Assembly: GCF_028621955.1 (NCBI RefSeq)
Contig: NZ_CP117516.1
Location: forward strand, 2,068,001-2,132,000
Source of the DNA: Erythrobacter sp. BLCC-B19
GTDB lineage: Bacteria > Pseudomonadota > Alphaproteobacteria > Sphingomonadales > Sphingomonadaceae
Direction of reading: 5' to 3'
DNA: 64,000 nt
Below, piece after piece: positions 9,310 through 17,383 of this stretch. A program made the translations under genes and the position numbers. Position 1 is the stretch's first letter, and the number at the start of each line of letters is the position of its first letter. The notes beneath the pieces were generated by a model, which worked only from the letters and a program-made list of their open reading frames with translations, ran no database searches and had not been told where the DNA came from.

Positions 9310-12072
9310 TTACCCGTGCGCGCCGAATTCGTTGGCAATCGCCGTGCTGATCCGGAGCGACAATTCCTGCGCGCGGGCGATCGGCGTGATGAAGTCGCGC
9401 TCGATCGCGCCGTAACCTTCCTCGCCGCCATCGGGGTAGTCGCTTGGCTCGTCCAAGGGGAAATCGCGCGGGCCGGGCACCCGGACGGGGAAGGCGCGGC
9501 GCAGCTGGGCGAGGGCTTCGTCGACCCGCAAGGTCATCACCATTTCGATCACGTCGCGGCGGCTGATGTCATTGGCGCGGCTGAAGGCGGGGACGGCGAC
9601 GGCCTTGAGGAACATATGTTGCAGCAGGGCGAGCCGGAGCGCCTGCAGCACGCCGATGCGGCGGCGCACGTGCTCGCGGGTGTCGTCGGGCGCCTCATCG
9701 GGCAGCAGGTCGGTCAAGCGGTGGAGCTTGATCGCGTCGATCCTCAGGCGCGAGGCGAGGCGCCGGAACACGCCGGTGCGGTCATCGCCCACCAGATATT
9801 CAGCCAGCGCCGCGCACGGTTCGGCGAGGTGCTCTTCAGTGCCGCGATAGGTGCGGCTCGCCCAATAGGCCGAGTTGAACAGCTCGCCATAGGCCGCAAC
9901 GGTCTTGATGCTGGCGAGCGCATTGGCGCGGCGCACCAGCCGCATGACCTGTCGGCCGCGGGCGCTGTCGGCGAGCAGCGCGGCGATTTCCTCGCGGTTG
10001 CCATCTGCGGCGCTGCCGATCCCGGCGATGACGTTCACCGGGTAGCCCAATTGCTGGAGGATCGCATTGTGCGGGATCGCGCGGATCTGGCGCAGGCTCA
10101 TCTCGCGGTCGGCGTTGATGTCGCTCTGGCGGCGCGAGACGCGGCTACCGGTGGGGTTCAATAGCCCAAGCCCGAAAGCGGTGACCGCGCGCGAATAGGT
10201 GCGGCTGGCAAGGTGATCGCCCTGATGCTCCTTCACCGCGCGGTAGAAATCGAGGCTGATGTCGGTGCGGTGGTAGAACGGGTCGGCGGGCGCGGCGAGA
10301 TCGGTCTCGGCCGGCCGCAGTTCGGCGATGCGGGTGAGGGTCGCGAGCGCGAGCTCAGGGGTGGCGAAGAACAGGTAGCCATCGCCGCCCTGAAAGCTGA
10401 CCTCGGGCTCGAGCTGGATGCCGGCCCGCGCAAACCGGCGCCGGGCCCAGGGGGAGAGCGGCCATTCGAGCCGGTCGGCAAGGCTCGCCGGGTGCGCGCC
10501 GCGGCCCATGCTCTCGCCATGGGTGTTGAACACCAGCGCGGCAATATCGCCGAGGCCGTTGGCTGCCATGGCTTCGGCGAGGCGGCCTTGCAGGCGCTCG
10601 ATGGCAAGAGCAGCGGGCACCTGCCCGACAAAGCGCCCCGCGTCCGAAAAGCCGGTCTGCACCGAAACCCGCCCGCGGGTGCGGGCATAGGCGCGGTAGG
10701 CAGGCTCGGCGAGCAGCGCATCGAGGAAGCGTCCACCGTGTTCCAGCGCGGTCTCGGTCTCGAACAGGGGCGAGACATCGACCTTGTCTTCCACCCCGAA
10801 CAGCTTGGCGAAATAGAGCGCGGCGAGCACCGTGGCGGGCTGTTCGCACTCGGCCACCAGCATCCGGATCGGGGCATCGGCGTCGATGTGCTTGAGGATC
10901 TGCGCCATCGCGAGGAATTGGCGGATCGCGGTCGAACTTTCGGTGGCGAGTGCGGCGAAGTTGGTGCGTAAGGGCTGCGCCTCGTCGACCATCCGGCGCA
11001 GGGTGGCAATCGCGCCCTTGCTGGCAAGGTCGATCACCTCGTCATCGGCAAGGCGGCGGCGCACGGCATTGTGGAGCTGCTTGGCGTTCACCCGGAAGTG
11101 GATCCAGCCCATGCCAAGCCCATCGGCCCGCATCGCCGCCGCCAGCGTAAGCAGCGCGACCGCGCGAGCCGCCGGGGCGCCAGCTGCTTCGTCTTCGAGC
11201 GCGGCGATCACCGGGGCGAGCGAGAGCAGGTTGTCCGCGCTGTGGGTGGTCAGCTTGTTGGCGGCAGCGGCGAGTGCCTCGGCCCCCGTCAGATCGCCCG
11301 CAAAATCCTCGGCGCGCGCCTTGGCGAAGGCGGTGGCGGGCCTGAGCGCGGCGAGCAGCGGGTGGGCAGCGTCCAGCGCCTCAAGACTGGCGGTGTAGCG
11401 CGCCAGCCGCTCGGCCTTTTCCTGAAGCCGGAAGGCGATCGAGGTGTGCCAGCCGATGTCGGTGCGCCCGTCCATGTCGTAGCCGACCCAGCTGGCAAAG
11501 CGGAACGGCAGCGGGCGCAGGGTGCGCCATGTCTCGGGCCACCGGCTGCGTGCGTCCTCGAGCAACCGGGTGACGATCACGTCGCGGGCGTCCTGCGCGC
11601 GGGCCATTGCGTCCATCGCCGCGCGGTGTTCGTGTTCCAGCGTCACGGCGGTGCGGGTGGCAGGCACGGCGCAGACCGCGTCATCGACATCACCCGGCGC
11701 CGAGGCGGCTTCGGCAACGGCAGCGGCCTGGGCGGGTGCGAGGAGGAAGGTGGGGTGGGCGGTGAAAACGGCGTGCAGCTGCGGGCGCTGCCAGCGCGCG
11801 GCAAAGGATTCGAAGGTCTCGCCCTCATCGATCAGGGGCTGCGTTGACGGCGGCGCGGCGAGCAGGCTGCGCAGCTTCTTCGCACGCGCCTTCAACCCGT
11901 CACATTCCAGCTGCGCCACCAGCGCGGTCAGATCATCGAGGCTGACTTCGCCCCCTTCCAGCGCCCGCGACAGATCGAGCGAGAGTTGGAACACCGGGTT
12001 GAACAGCGGCGTTTCGCGGGTGCGCTGGTGCAGCTCGCCCAGCCGGGCTTCAAGGGCAGCGACGGTCTTCAT
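9310..12072 (-). CDS. ppc: Divergent phosphoenolpyruvate carboxylase
   Basis: The 920-residue protein has PEPC-like segments. FTAHPT carries the catalytic His, SWVGYDMDGRTDI replaces the usual SWxGGDRDGNP, GFSDAGRFVG replaces GYSDSxKDxG, and SMGRGAHP replaces SIGRGGAP. It ends in Gly, as the family does. PEPC makes oxaloacetate from phosphoenolpyruvate and bicarbonate. Several active-site positions differ by my alignment from memory of the E. coli enzyme: the Lys of SDSxKD is Arg, and the HGRGG motif is changed. Activity is therefore uncertain. The start overlaps the glk stop by 4 nt (ATGA), so it is in an operon with glk. Confidence 0.75.
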   Translation of the reverse strand: MKTVAALEARLGELHQRTRETPLFNPVFQLSLDLSRALEGGEVSLDDLTALVAQLECDGLKARAKKLRSLLAAPPSTQPLIDEGETFESFAARWQRPQLHAVFTAHPTFLLAPAQAAAVAEAASAPGDVDDAVCAVPATRTAVTLEHEHRAAMDAMARAQDARDVIVTRLLEDARSRWPETWRTLRPLPFRFASWVGYDMDGRTDIGWHTSIAFRLQEKAERLARYTASLEALDAAHPLLAALRPATAFAKARAEDFAGDLTGAEALAAAANKLTTHSADNLLSLAPVIAALEDEAAGAPAARAVALLTLAAAMRADGLGMGWIHFRVNAKQLHNAVRRRLADDEVIDLASKGAIATLRRMVDEAQPLRTNFAALATESSTAIRQFLAMAQILKHIDADAPIRMLVAECEQPATVLAALYFAKLFGVEDKVDVSPLFETETALEHGGRFLDALLAEPAYRAYARTRGRVSVQTGFSDAGRFVGQVPAALAIERLQGRLAEAMAANGLGDIAALVFNTHGESMGRGAHPASLADRLEWPLSPWARRRFARAGIQLEPEVSFQGGDGYLFFATPELALATLTRIAELRPAETDLAAPADPFYHRTDISLDFYRAVKEHQGDHLASRTYSRAVTAFGLGLLNPTGSRVSRRQSDINADREMSLRQIRAIPHNAILQQLGYPVNVIAGIGSAADGNREEIAALLADSARGRQVMRLVRRANALASIKTVAAYGELFNSAYWASRTYRGTEEHLAEPCAALAEYLVGDDRTGVFRRLASRLRIDAIKLHRLTDLLPDEAPDDTREHVRRRIGVLQALRLALLQHMFLKAVAVPAFSRANDISRRDVIEMVMTLRVDEALAQLRRAFPVRVPGPRDFPLDEPSDYPDGGEEGYGAIERDFITPIARAQELSLRISTAIANEFGAHG

Positions 12073-13058
12073 GGATGTTCCGAGGCGAAGGCGGCCGCCG
12101 CGCCGAACAGGCCGGGCTGCGGGTGGACGATCAGCTTGACCGGGATGCCCGCCATCAGGCTTTCGAACCGCCCCTTGGCCTTGAAGCGCGCCGCAAACCC
12201 CGAGGCCAGCAGCGTGTCGCGGATGCGGTAGCCGAGGCCGCCTGCAATCACCACGCCCGCAAAGCCGCCCTGCGCCAGCGCCAGATCGCCCGCGACCGAT
12301 CCGAGTGACAGGCAGAACCGGTCGACTGCGGCGGCGGCCAGGCTGTCTTCTCCGCTGGTGCCGAGGTTCCAGATTTCGATGGCTTCGCGCTCAGGCTCGG
12401 TGCGGCCTTCGAGCGCGGCGAGCGCCTGATAGATGTCGACGATGCCGGGGCCGGCCACCACCCGCTCGACCGACACGCGCAGATGCCGCTGGCGCAGACG
12501 GGCGAGGATCGCGTCCTCGATGCTGTCGAGCGGGGCAAAGTCGATATGCCCGCCTTCTGTCGCCTGCACGCGGTAACCGCCGCCCTCGGAGCGGTAGAGA
12601 TGCGCCACGCCAAGGCCCGTGCCCGGCCCGATCACGCTGATCGTGCCCTCGCGGCCCAATGGCTGGTCGGGGCCGGCAAGGTGCAGGAACTGGCTGTCGT
12701 CGGCGCGCGCCACGGCATGGGCGACGGCGGCGAAATCATTGACGAGGGTGAAGCGCTCCACCCCCAGCTTTTCCGGGATCAGCGCCGGGCGGATGATCCA
12801 CGGGTTGTTGGTGAAGCGGATGACGGGATTGAGGTTGCCGGGTGTTCCCACCGGCCCGGCAATCGCCATGCTGACGGCGGCGGGCAGAGTGCCGCCCTTG
12901 CGGTCGCGGTAGGCTTCCCACGCGGTCTGGAAGCTGGCGTGATCGGCGGTGTGGAGCGTTTCGGGCTCGTCGAGACTGATCGCGCCGCCCGCGCCGATGC
13001 TGGCAATCGCAAAGCGGGCGTGCGTCCCGCCGATATCGACCACCACCACGTCCTGCAT
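12069..13058 (-). CDS. glk: Glucokinase
   Basis: The 329-residue enzyme phosphorylates glucose to glucose-6-phosphate for zwf. VVVDIGGTHARFAIASIG is the N-terminal phosphate-binding motif; NDFAAVAHA, SVIGPGTGLGVAHL and the EGGHIDFAP segment with a catalytic-type Glu/His pair mark the bacterial glucokinase family. GGGGAGAGAGCG precedes the ATG. It is the first gene of glk-ppc and shares a 14-bp upstream box with zwf. Confidence 0.94.
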   Translation of the reverse strand: MQDVVVVDIGGTHARFAIASIGAGGAISLDEPETLHTADHASFQTAWEAYRDRKGGTLPAAVSMAIAGPVGTPGNLNPVIRFTNNPWIIRPALIPEKLGVERFTLVNDFAAVAHAVARADDSQFLHLAGPDQPLGREGTISVIGPGTGLGVAHLYRSEGGGYRVQATEGGHIDFAPLDSIEDAILARLRQRHLRVSVERVVAGPGIVDIYQALAALEGRTEPEREAIEIWNLGTSGEDSLAAAAVDRFCLSLGSVAGDLALAQGGFAGVVIAGGLGYRIRDTLLASGFAARFKAKGRFESLMAGIPVKLIVHPQPGLFGAAAAFASEHP

Positions 13059-13104
13059 CGCTCTCTCCCCGTCCGGAACCCTGACCGGGGCAGCAATAGC
13101 AGGC

Positions 13105-13127
13105 GGCGCGCGGGATTCCCACGCGCC
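13105..13127 (-). promoter_or_regulatory. Hairpin in the glk leader
   Basis: A 10-bp stem, including one G-U pair, surrounds a 3-nt loop and abuts the conserved box at 13127-13140. The order box, hairpin, ATG is the same as in front of zwf, but the hairpin sequences are unrelated. Confidence 0.35.
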
Positions 13128-13140
13128 GCATACTTATTCA
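13127..13140 (-). promoter_or_regulatory. Conserved box upstream of glk, shared with zwf
   Basis: TGAATAAGTATGCG is identical over 14 bp to 6627-6640. It is 69 nt upstream of the glk ATG. See the zwf copy for interpretation. Confidence 0.5.
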
Positions 13141-13157
13141 GATTGGCAGGCGCAGCC

Positions 13158-15296
13158 TCACTTGGCGGTGACGCCCATTTCCTTGAGCAGACGATCCGCG
13201 CCGTCGACCTTTTCCATGGTCCACAGCATGAAGCGGCTGTCGACGTGGATGGTGCGGTTGATCTTGGGATCATACATCCAGTCGCTGACCACGCCCTCGA
13301 TCGTGCCGTCGAAGGCAAGGCCGACGAACTCGCCCTTGGCGTTGAGCGTCGAGGAGCCCGAATTGCCGTTGGTGATGTCGACGGTCGAGAGGTAGTCGAC
13401 CGGCAGCGTGCCCAGTTCCGGCGCGGCCCAGCGGCCATAATCCTTGGCCTTGATCAGCTCGACCATCTTGTCGGGCGCATCGAATTCACCGCGGCCCGTG
13501 TGCTTGGCAACGATGCCTTCGGCGGTGGTGAAGGGCGTCCAGATCTGCCCGTCGACCGCCTTGCCGGTGACCTTGCCATAGGTGAAGCGCAGCGAGCCGT
13601 TGGCATCGGGATACATCGCCTTGCCCTGCGACGCTGCATAGGCGAGGCGCGCCTGCATCACCGCCGAACGGGCCTTCTGCACTTCGCCCGAGCGGGCCTT
13701 TTCAGCCGCCTCGTTGGCCATCGCTTCGTCATAGGTGGCGACCGCCAGCTGGATGAAGGGATCGCTCGACGCCTTGAAGTCGGCCGGGGTCTTGCCCATC
13801 CACTCCATCCGCTTGGCGGTGTTGCCGAGTTCGGTCGCGGCGTAGAAGCTGGCGATGTCCTTGCCTTCCATGAAGGCATCGAAGCTTGTGTTGCGCTTGT
13901 CGGCGGGCAGGCTGCGGTATTCGGCGATGCCGTCGGTCCACAACGCCTGATCGATCGCGGGCACATAGCGCCGCTCGATCCGCTGCATCGCCTGCGTCAT
14001 GAACGCCTTGTCGCGCTCCTGAAAGCCGGGTTCGCGGTCCTTGTCGGGCTTGGCCTGCTCGTTCGCCCAGCGATAGAGCTGGCGGGCCGCACCATAAAGC
14101 TGGCCGCGCCCGAGCATCCCGCGCTTGGCATCGGCGAGCGCCTCGGCATTGCCGGCGGCGATCAGTTCATCAAGCTTGGCGAGCGAGGGGCCATATTGCG
14201 CCTCGCGCGCCGGATCGGCCTTGATCCAGGCCCGGAACGCGGCTTCCTCGGCCTGCTTCTTGGCGACCAGCGAGATCGCGTCGGCGCCTGCCATCTGGCC
14301 AGCGATCTTCTTCTCGTAGTTCTCGGTGCCCTGCAAGGTGGCGGCATAGGCGATGGTCGCGGCCTGATCGCCCGCGGTCAGCTCGTCGATGCGGTCGCCA
14401 TATTCGGCCAGCATCCGCTGCTGGTAGGGGTAGAGCTCTTCATAGGAGAAGCGCGCTTCTTCGGCCATGCGCAGACGCTCGGTGGTGCCGGGGAAGCCGG
14501 CGACCATCACGAAGTCGCCTTCCTTCACGCCCTCCTTGGCGATCGGCAGCCAGGCCTTGGGCTTGAAGGGCACATTGTCCTTGCTGAACGGCGCCGAGGA
14601 GCCATCGGGGGCGACGTAAGCGCGGTAGAACGAGAAGTCGCCGGTGTGGCGCGGCCACATCCAGTTGTCCTTCTCGCCGCCGAAATTGCCCACGCCCGCG
14701 GCGGGCGCATAGACGAGGCGCACGTCCTTGATCTCGAGCTGCTGCTGGAGCCAGTACTGCGCGCCGCCGAAATAGGCGCGCACGTCGCAGCGGCGGTTGG
14801 CCTGCTTTTCGCACGCCTCGATCAAGGCCTGACGGTTGGCCTGCAAGCGGTCGTAACGCGCGCGGCCATCGAGCTTGTCGCCACCCTTGAGCACGTCCTT
14901 GGTCACGTCGCGCAGGTCTTCGATCACATAGACGCGGCTGCCCGGCGCGGCGGGGAGTTCATCGCCCAGTTCCTTGGCGAGGAAGCCGTTGGTGAGGTAG
15001 TCGTTTTCGGGCGAGGAATTGTACTGGAGCGATCCGGCAACGCAGTGGTGGTTGGTCGCGACCAGGCCTTCGGGCGAAAGGAACGCGGCCGAACAGCCAC
15101 CCAGCGAGGCAATCGCGGTCAGCGGCGGGCGTTGCAGGTCGCCCAGCGTCTTGGCGTCGAGTTCGAGGCCGGCGGCCTTCATCTGATCGGCGATCGCAGC
15201 CGTCTGGCTCGGCAGCCACATCCCTTCATCGGCCTGGACAGCGGCAGGTGCGGCCATGATCAGGGCCGAAGCCCCGGCCAGCAGGAACTTCTTCAT
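13158..15296 (-). CDS. S46-family dipeptidyl peptidase, exported
   Basis: The 712-residue precursor has a signal peptide (MKKFLLAGASALIMAAPAAVQA). GGCSAAFLSPEGLVATNHHC carries the catalytic His and TNGNSGSSTLN carries the Ser nucleophile of the DPP7/DPP11 family. These periplasmic serine peptidases release dipeptides from oligopeptides for uptake. The frame is open about 177 codons upstream. The start at 15296 is chosen because it gives the signal peptide and has AAGGGA 8 nt before it; an ATG 9 nt upstream is possible. The length matches the family. Confidence 0.93.
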   Translation of the reverse strand: MKKFLLAGASALIMAAPAAVQADEGMWLPSQTAAIADQMKAAGLELDAKTLGDLQRPPLTAIASLGGCSAAFLSPEGLVATNHHCVAGSLQYNSSPENDYLTNGFLAKELGDELPAAPGSRVYVIEDLRDVTKDVLKGGDKLDGRARYDRLQANRQALIEACEKQANRRCDVRAYFGGAQYWLQQQLEIKDVRLVYAPAAGVGNFGGEKDNWMWPRHTGDFSFYRAYVAPDGSSAPFSKDNVPFKPKAWLPIAKEGVKEGDFVMVAGFPGTTERLRMAEEARFSYEELYPYQQRMLAEYGDRIDELTAGDQAATIAYAATLQGTENYEKKIAGQMAGADAISLVAKKQAEEAAFRAWIKADPAREAQYGPSLAKLDELIAAGNAEALADAKRGMLGRGQLYGAARQLYRWANEQAKPDKDREPGFQERDKAFMTQAMQRIERRYVPAIDQALWTDGIAEYRSLPADKRNTSFDAFMEGKDIASFYAATELGNTAKRMEWMGKTPADFKASSDPFIQLAVATYDEAMANEAAEKARSGEVQKARSAVMQARLAYAASQGKAMYPDANGSLRFTYGKVTGKAVDGQIWTPFTTAEGIVAKHTGRGEFDAPDKMVELIKAKDYGRWAAPELGTLPVDYLSTVDITNGNSGSSTLNAKGEFVGLAFDGTIEGVVSDWMYDPKINRTIHVDSRFMLWTMEKVDGADRLLKEMGVTAK

Positions 15297-15317
15297 CGAG
15301 CACATCCCTTGTTGCGA

Positions 15318-15354
15318 GCGATGCCCTGTCCCCGCCCAAAGCGGCAGGCATCGC
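15318..15354 (-). terminator. Hairpin between the DUF1826 gene and the S46 peptidase
   Basis: GCGATGCCCTG pairs with CAGGCATCGC, with a one-base bulge. It lies downstream of the DUF1826 stop (15394) and just upstream of the S46 start. A 16-bp perfect palindrome (15366-15381) is next to it. Terminator activity is inferred; there is no T-run. Confidence 0.4.
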
Positions 15355-15393
15355 ATGGTTGATCCGCGCCCGCGCGGGCGCATGGCGCGCCTG

Positions 15394-16050
15394 TTAAGGC
15401 AGTTGCTCCTGCGGCGGAAGGGGACAATCTGCCCCATCGACGAACGACCGACTGGCGGGGTTGAGCACCAACAGCAGCCGCGCCCCGCCCTCGGTCTCGC
15501 TGATCGGGGGAGAGCGGTGGATGGCGGGATTCTCGCTCGCCAGCTTGCCCTTGAACAGCCCCACATCAAAGGGGGCGAGGCGATGGATGCGCTGCGGCGC
15601 GCCGCCCTCAGCCACCCGCGCCGCATCGGCCTCGTCGAGCCAGTCGGTGCCTTCGCCGACATACGTGGTGATAAGGCGGGCGGTGACATAGTCGGCGTGG
15701 AACTTGCGGCAACTGTCGGTGCGCACGACCTCGAGCCGCAACTCGCAGGTGGCCAGCTCCATCGCGGTGCAGAAGTGGTGGGCGAGCATCGCGACATCTT
15801 CGACCAGCGCAGCGTGGCAGGCCGCATCGCCGCCGAAGCCGCCGGTCACCAGCCCCTGAGCGAGCAGCGCGGGCAGGCTCTGGCTCGAGCAGCTGAACCG
15901 CAGGTCTTGCGGGTCGCCTTCGGTCAGGGCCGCAAAGTCGGCGAAGGGCGTGCGCTGCCAGATGGCGAGGCTGCATTCGGGCTCCCGGATCGCGGCCAGC
16001 CCCGCGGGCTTGTCGACATATCGGGTCATGCGAGTGAGCGGTGCGTGCAT
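15394..16050 (-). CDS. DUF1826 domain-containing protein
   Basis: This is a 218-residue cytoplasmic protein. TDSCRKFHADYVTARLITTYVGEGTDWL and the downstream HRSPP...ARLLLVLNP are diagnostic of DUF1826. The family has no proven activity; it is often found next to Zur-regulated zinc-homeostasis genes and COG0523 GTPases. The conserved Cys, His and Asp residues could bind metal. A GTTAT-n3-ATAAT palindrome lies 37 nt upstream of the start, consistent with zinc control but not proof. Confidence 0.85.
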   Translation of the reverse strand: MHAPLTRMTRYVDKPAGLAAIREPECSLAIWQRTPFADFAALTEGDPQDLRFSCSSQSLPALLAQGLVTGGFGGDAACHAALVEDVAMLAHHFCTAMELATCELRLEVVRTDSCRKFHADYVTARLITTYVGEGTDWLDEADAARVAEGGAPQRIHRLAPFDVGLFKGKLASENPAIHRSPPISETEGGARLLLVLNPASRSFVDGADCPLPPQEQLP

Positions 16051-16086
16051 AGTGGGGGAAAGCCTCTGGGCGCTACAGGATGATAC

Positions 16087-16099
16087 GTTATCTCATAAT
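16087..16099. promoter_or_regulatory. Candidate Zur-type site between DUF1826 and the lipoprotein gene
   Basis: GTTATCTCATAAT is an imperfect inverted repeat (GTTAT-n3-ATAAt) resembling alphaproteobacterial Zur boxes. It is in the 166-nt divergent gap. The call rests partly on the DUF1826 neighbour. Confidence 0.4.
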
Positions 16100-16216
16100 C
16101 TAATGCTGCCCGGCACAGCTGGCAAGCCCGCGACTGTGCGAATGTCTCTTGCGAGCCATTATCATCTGGGCCATGAGGCGCACCGGATTACCCCCGCGAT
16201 CAAGGACGCATCCCCC

Positions 16217-17071
16217 ATGAACAGCACGCTCAAACTCTGGACTCAGCTCGGCCTCGGGACAGCGCTGGCAGGGGGCCTTCTGGCCGCCTGTGGCGGGGAA
16301 GCGGGGGGCGAGGCCGGGGGCGAGGCGGGTGCCACCCCCGAAGCTGCCGCCACCGCCGGTGAAGGCGAAGGCGGCGCGGGCGAGGGCGAGGCGGCGGTCG
16401 GCGCAGGCGGCGAAGGCGAAGGCGGTGTTGCCGTCGCCGATGCGGCCAGCGATCCCGTCGCCTATGGCATTGCCCTTGCGGTGGCCGAGGCCCACGTCGT
16501 GGCCGCGCGCGATGCCTATGGCGCGGGCAAGAAGGAAGCCGCCGCCGAAATGTTCGCGCATCCTGTCAGCGAGGTGCTGGTGGACATGGAGCCGACCTTC
16601 ACCAAGCTGGGCGTTGCCGACGTGAAGCCGCTGTTCACCGCCGCTTCGGATGCGGCCCTTGCGGGCAAGAGCACGGCCGAGGTCGGCAAGGCCTATGACG
16701 CGATCATCGCCGCGCTGCGGCAGGCGGCGACCAAGGCGCCCAAGACCGACGCCAGCAGCGCCAAGGTCGCAACCGGGGTCATCGCCGACATGATTGAACG
16801 CGCCAGCACCATGTACCGCCAATTGCCCGGCAATGACGCCTACGAGCCCTATCTCGACGGCTATGGCTTTGCCCGCGTCGCGGCTTCGGCCTTTGCCGCC
16901 AACAGCACCGCGATCAAGGCCGAGAACCCGGCTGTCCACGCGCGCATCACCGAGGCGCTGGCGCTGCTCGCCAAGGCCTATCCGGGCGCGGCGCGTCCGG
17001 CCAAGCTGCCCGCCGAGCCGGGGGCGCTGTCCGGCGCTTCGGCCAAGGTGATGCTCGCCGCGCAGAACTGA
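16217..17071 (+). CDS. Lipoprotein with Gly/Glu/Ala-rich linker, function unknown
   Basis: The 284-residue precursor has a lipoprotein signal ending LLAACG. Residues ~25-75 are a low-complexity linker of Gly, Glu and Ala repeats (GGEAGGEAGGEAG). The rest is a helical domain with AYGIALAVAEAHVVAARDAY and DAYEPYLDGYGFARVAASAF, which faintly resembles iron-uptake periplasmic helical domains (imelysin or FTR1-associated). That resemblance is weak. The frame is open far upstream (15950), but 16217 is chosen for the lipoprotein signal. It diverges from DUF1826 across a possible Zur site, suggesting a metal-related role. Confidence 0.7.
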   Translation: MNSTLKLWTQLGLGTALAGGLLAACGGEAGGEAGGEAGATPEAAATAGEGEGGAGEGEAAVGAGGEGEGGVAVADAASDPVAYGIALAVAEAHVVAARDAYGAGKKEAAAEMFAHPVSEVLVDMEPTFTKLGVADVKPLFTAASDAALAGKSTAEVGKAYDAIIAALRQAATKAPKTDASSAKVATGVIADMIERASTMYRQLPGNDAYEPYLDGYGFARVAASAFAANSTAIKAENPAVHARITEALALLAKAYPGAARPAKLPAEPGALSGASAKVMLAAQN

Positions 17072-17383
17072 TCGGCTGGACTGACCGGCCGCGCCCGACA
17101 GCGCTGCCGGTCGCCTGTGCCTGCGCTGTGCCTGTGCTGTGCCACGGCCACCCCCTCGGCTTGGCAGCGCTCACATTTGTGCAAATGCGACAAAGTGACA
17201 CCCAAAGCCGGGTGTGAGGCCTTGCGCGCTTGTTTTTGAGGCCTGTGGGAGTAGTCTTCGCGCCAAGGGGTCGCCGATCTGCCATGCGATGGCTGCGCTG
17301 TTGCGCGGGCACCGGGCAGGCCGGATGAAAAACGCAGTCCACTGTCTTGGCCGGGTCAGGGTCGCGCAGGGACGCTGTGTCTT
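17072..17383 (+). promoter_or_regulatory. 312-nt gap upstream of the two-partner-secretion cluster
   Basis: No convincing gene is seen here. The gap holds short CTGTGC-type tandem repeats (about 17113-17143), an inverted repeat CATTTG-TG-CAAATG (17174-17187), and a 6-bp stem hairpin (17198-17215) followed by a short T-run at 17231-17236 that could end the lipoprotein transcript. The promoter of the tpsB-tpsA-CHAT-cyclase cluster should lie here; I could not place -35 and -10 elements with confidence. Confidence 0.4.

Noticed and set aside
12483..15362. A 959-codon plus-strand frame over glk and the S46 peptidase
   Set aside because: It runs antisense to two clearly identified enzymes and has the low-complexity His/Arg/Gly composition of a GC-driven shadow.
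17174..17187. CATTTG-TG-CAAATG as a CRP (cAMP receptor) site in front of the secretion cluster
   Set aside because: It does not contain TGTGA or TCACA half-sites with 6-nt spacing, so CRP binding is not supported; kept only as an inverted repeat of unknown role.
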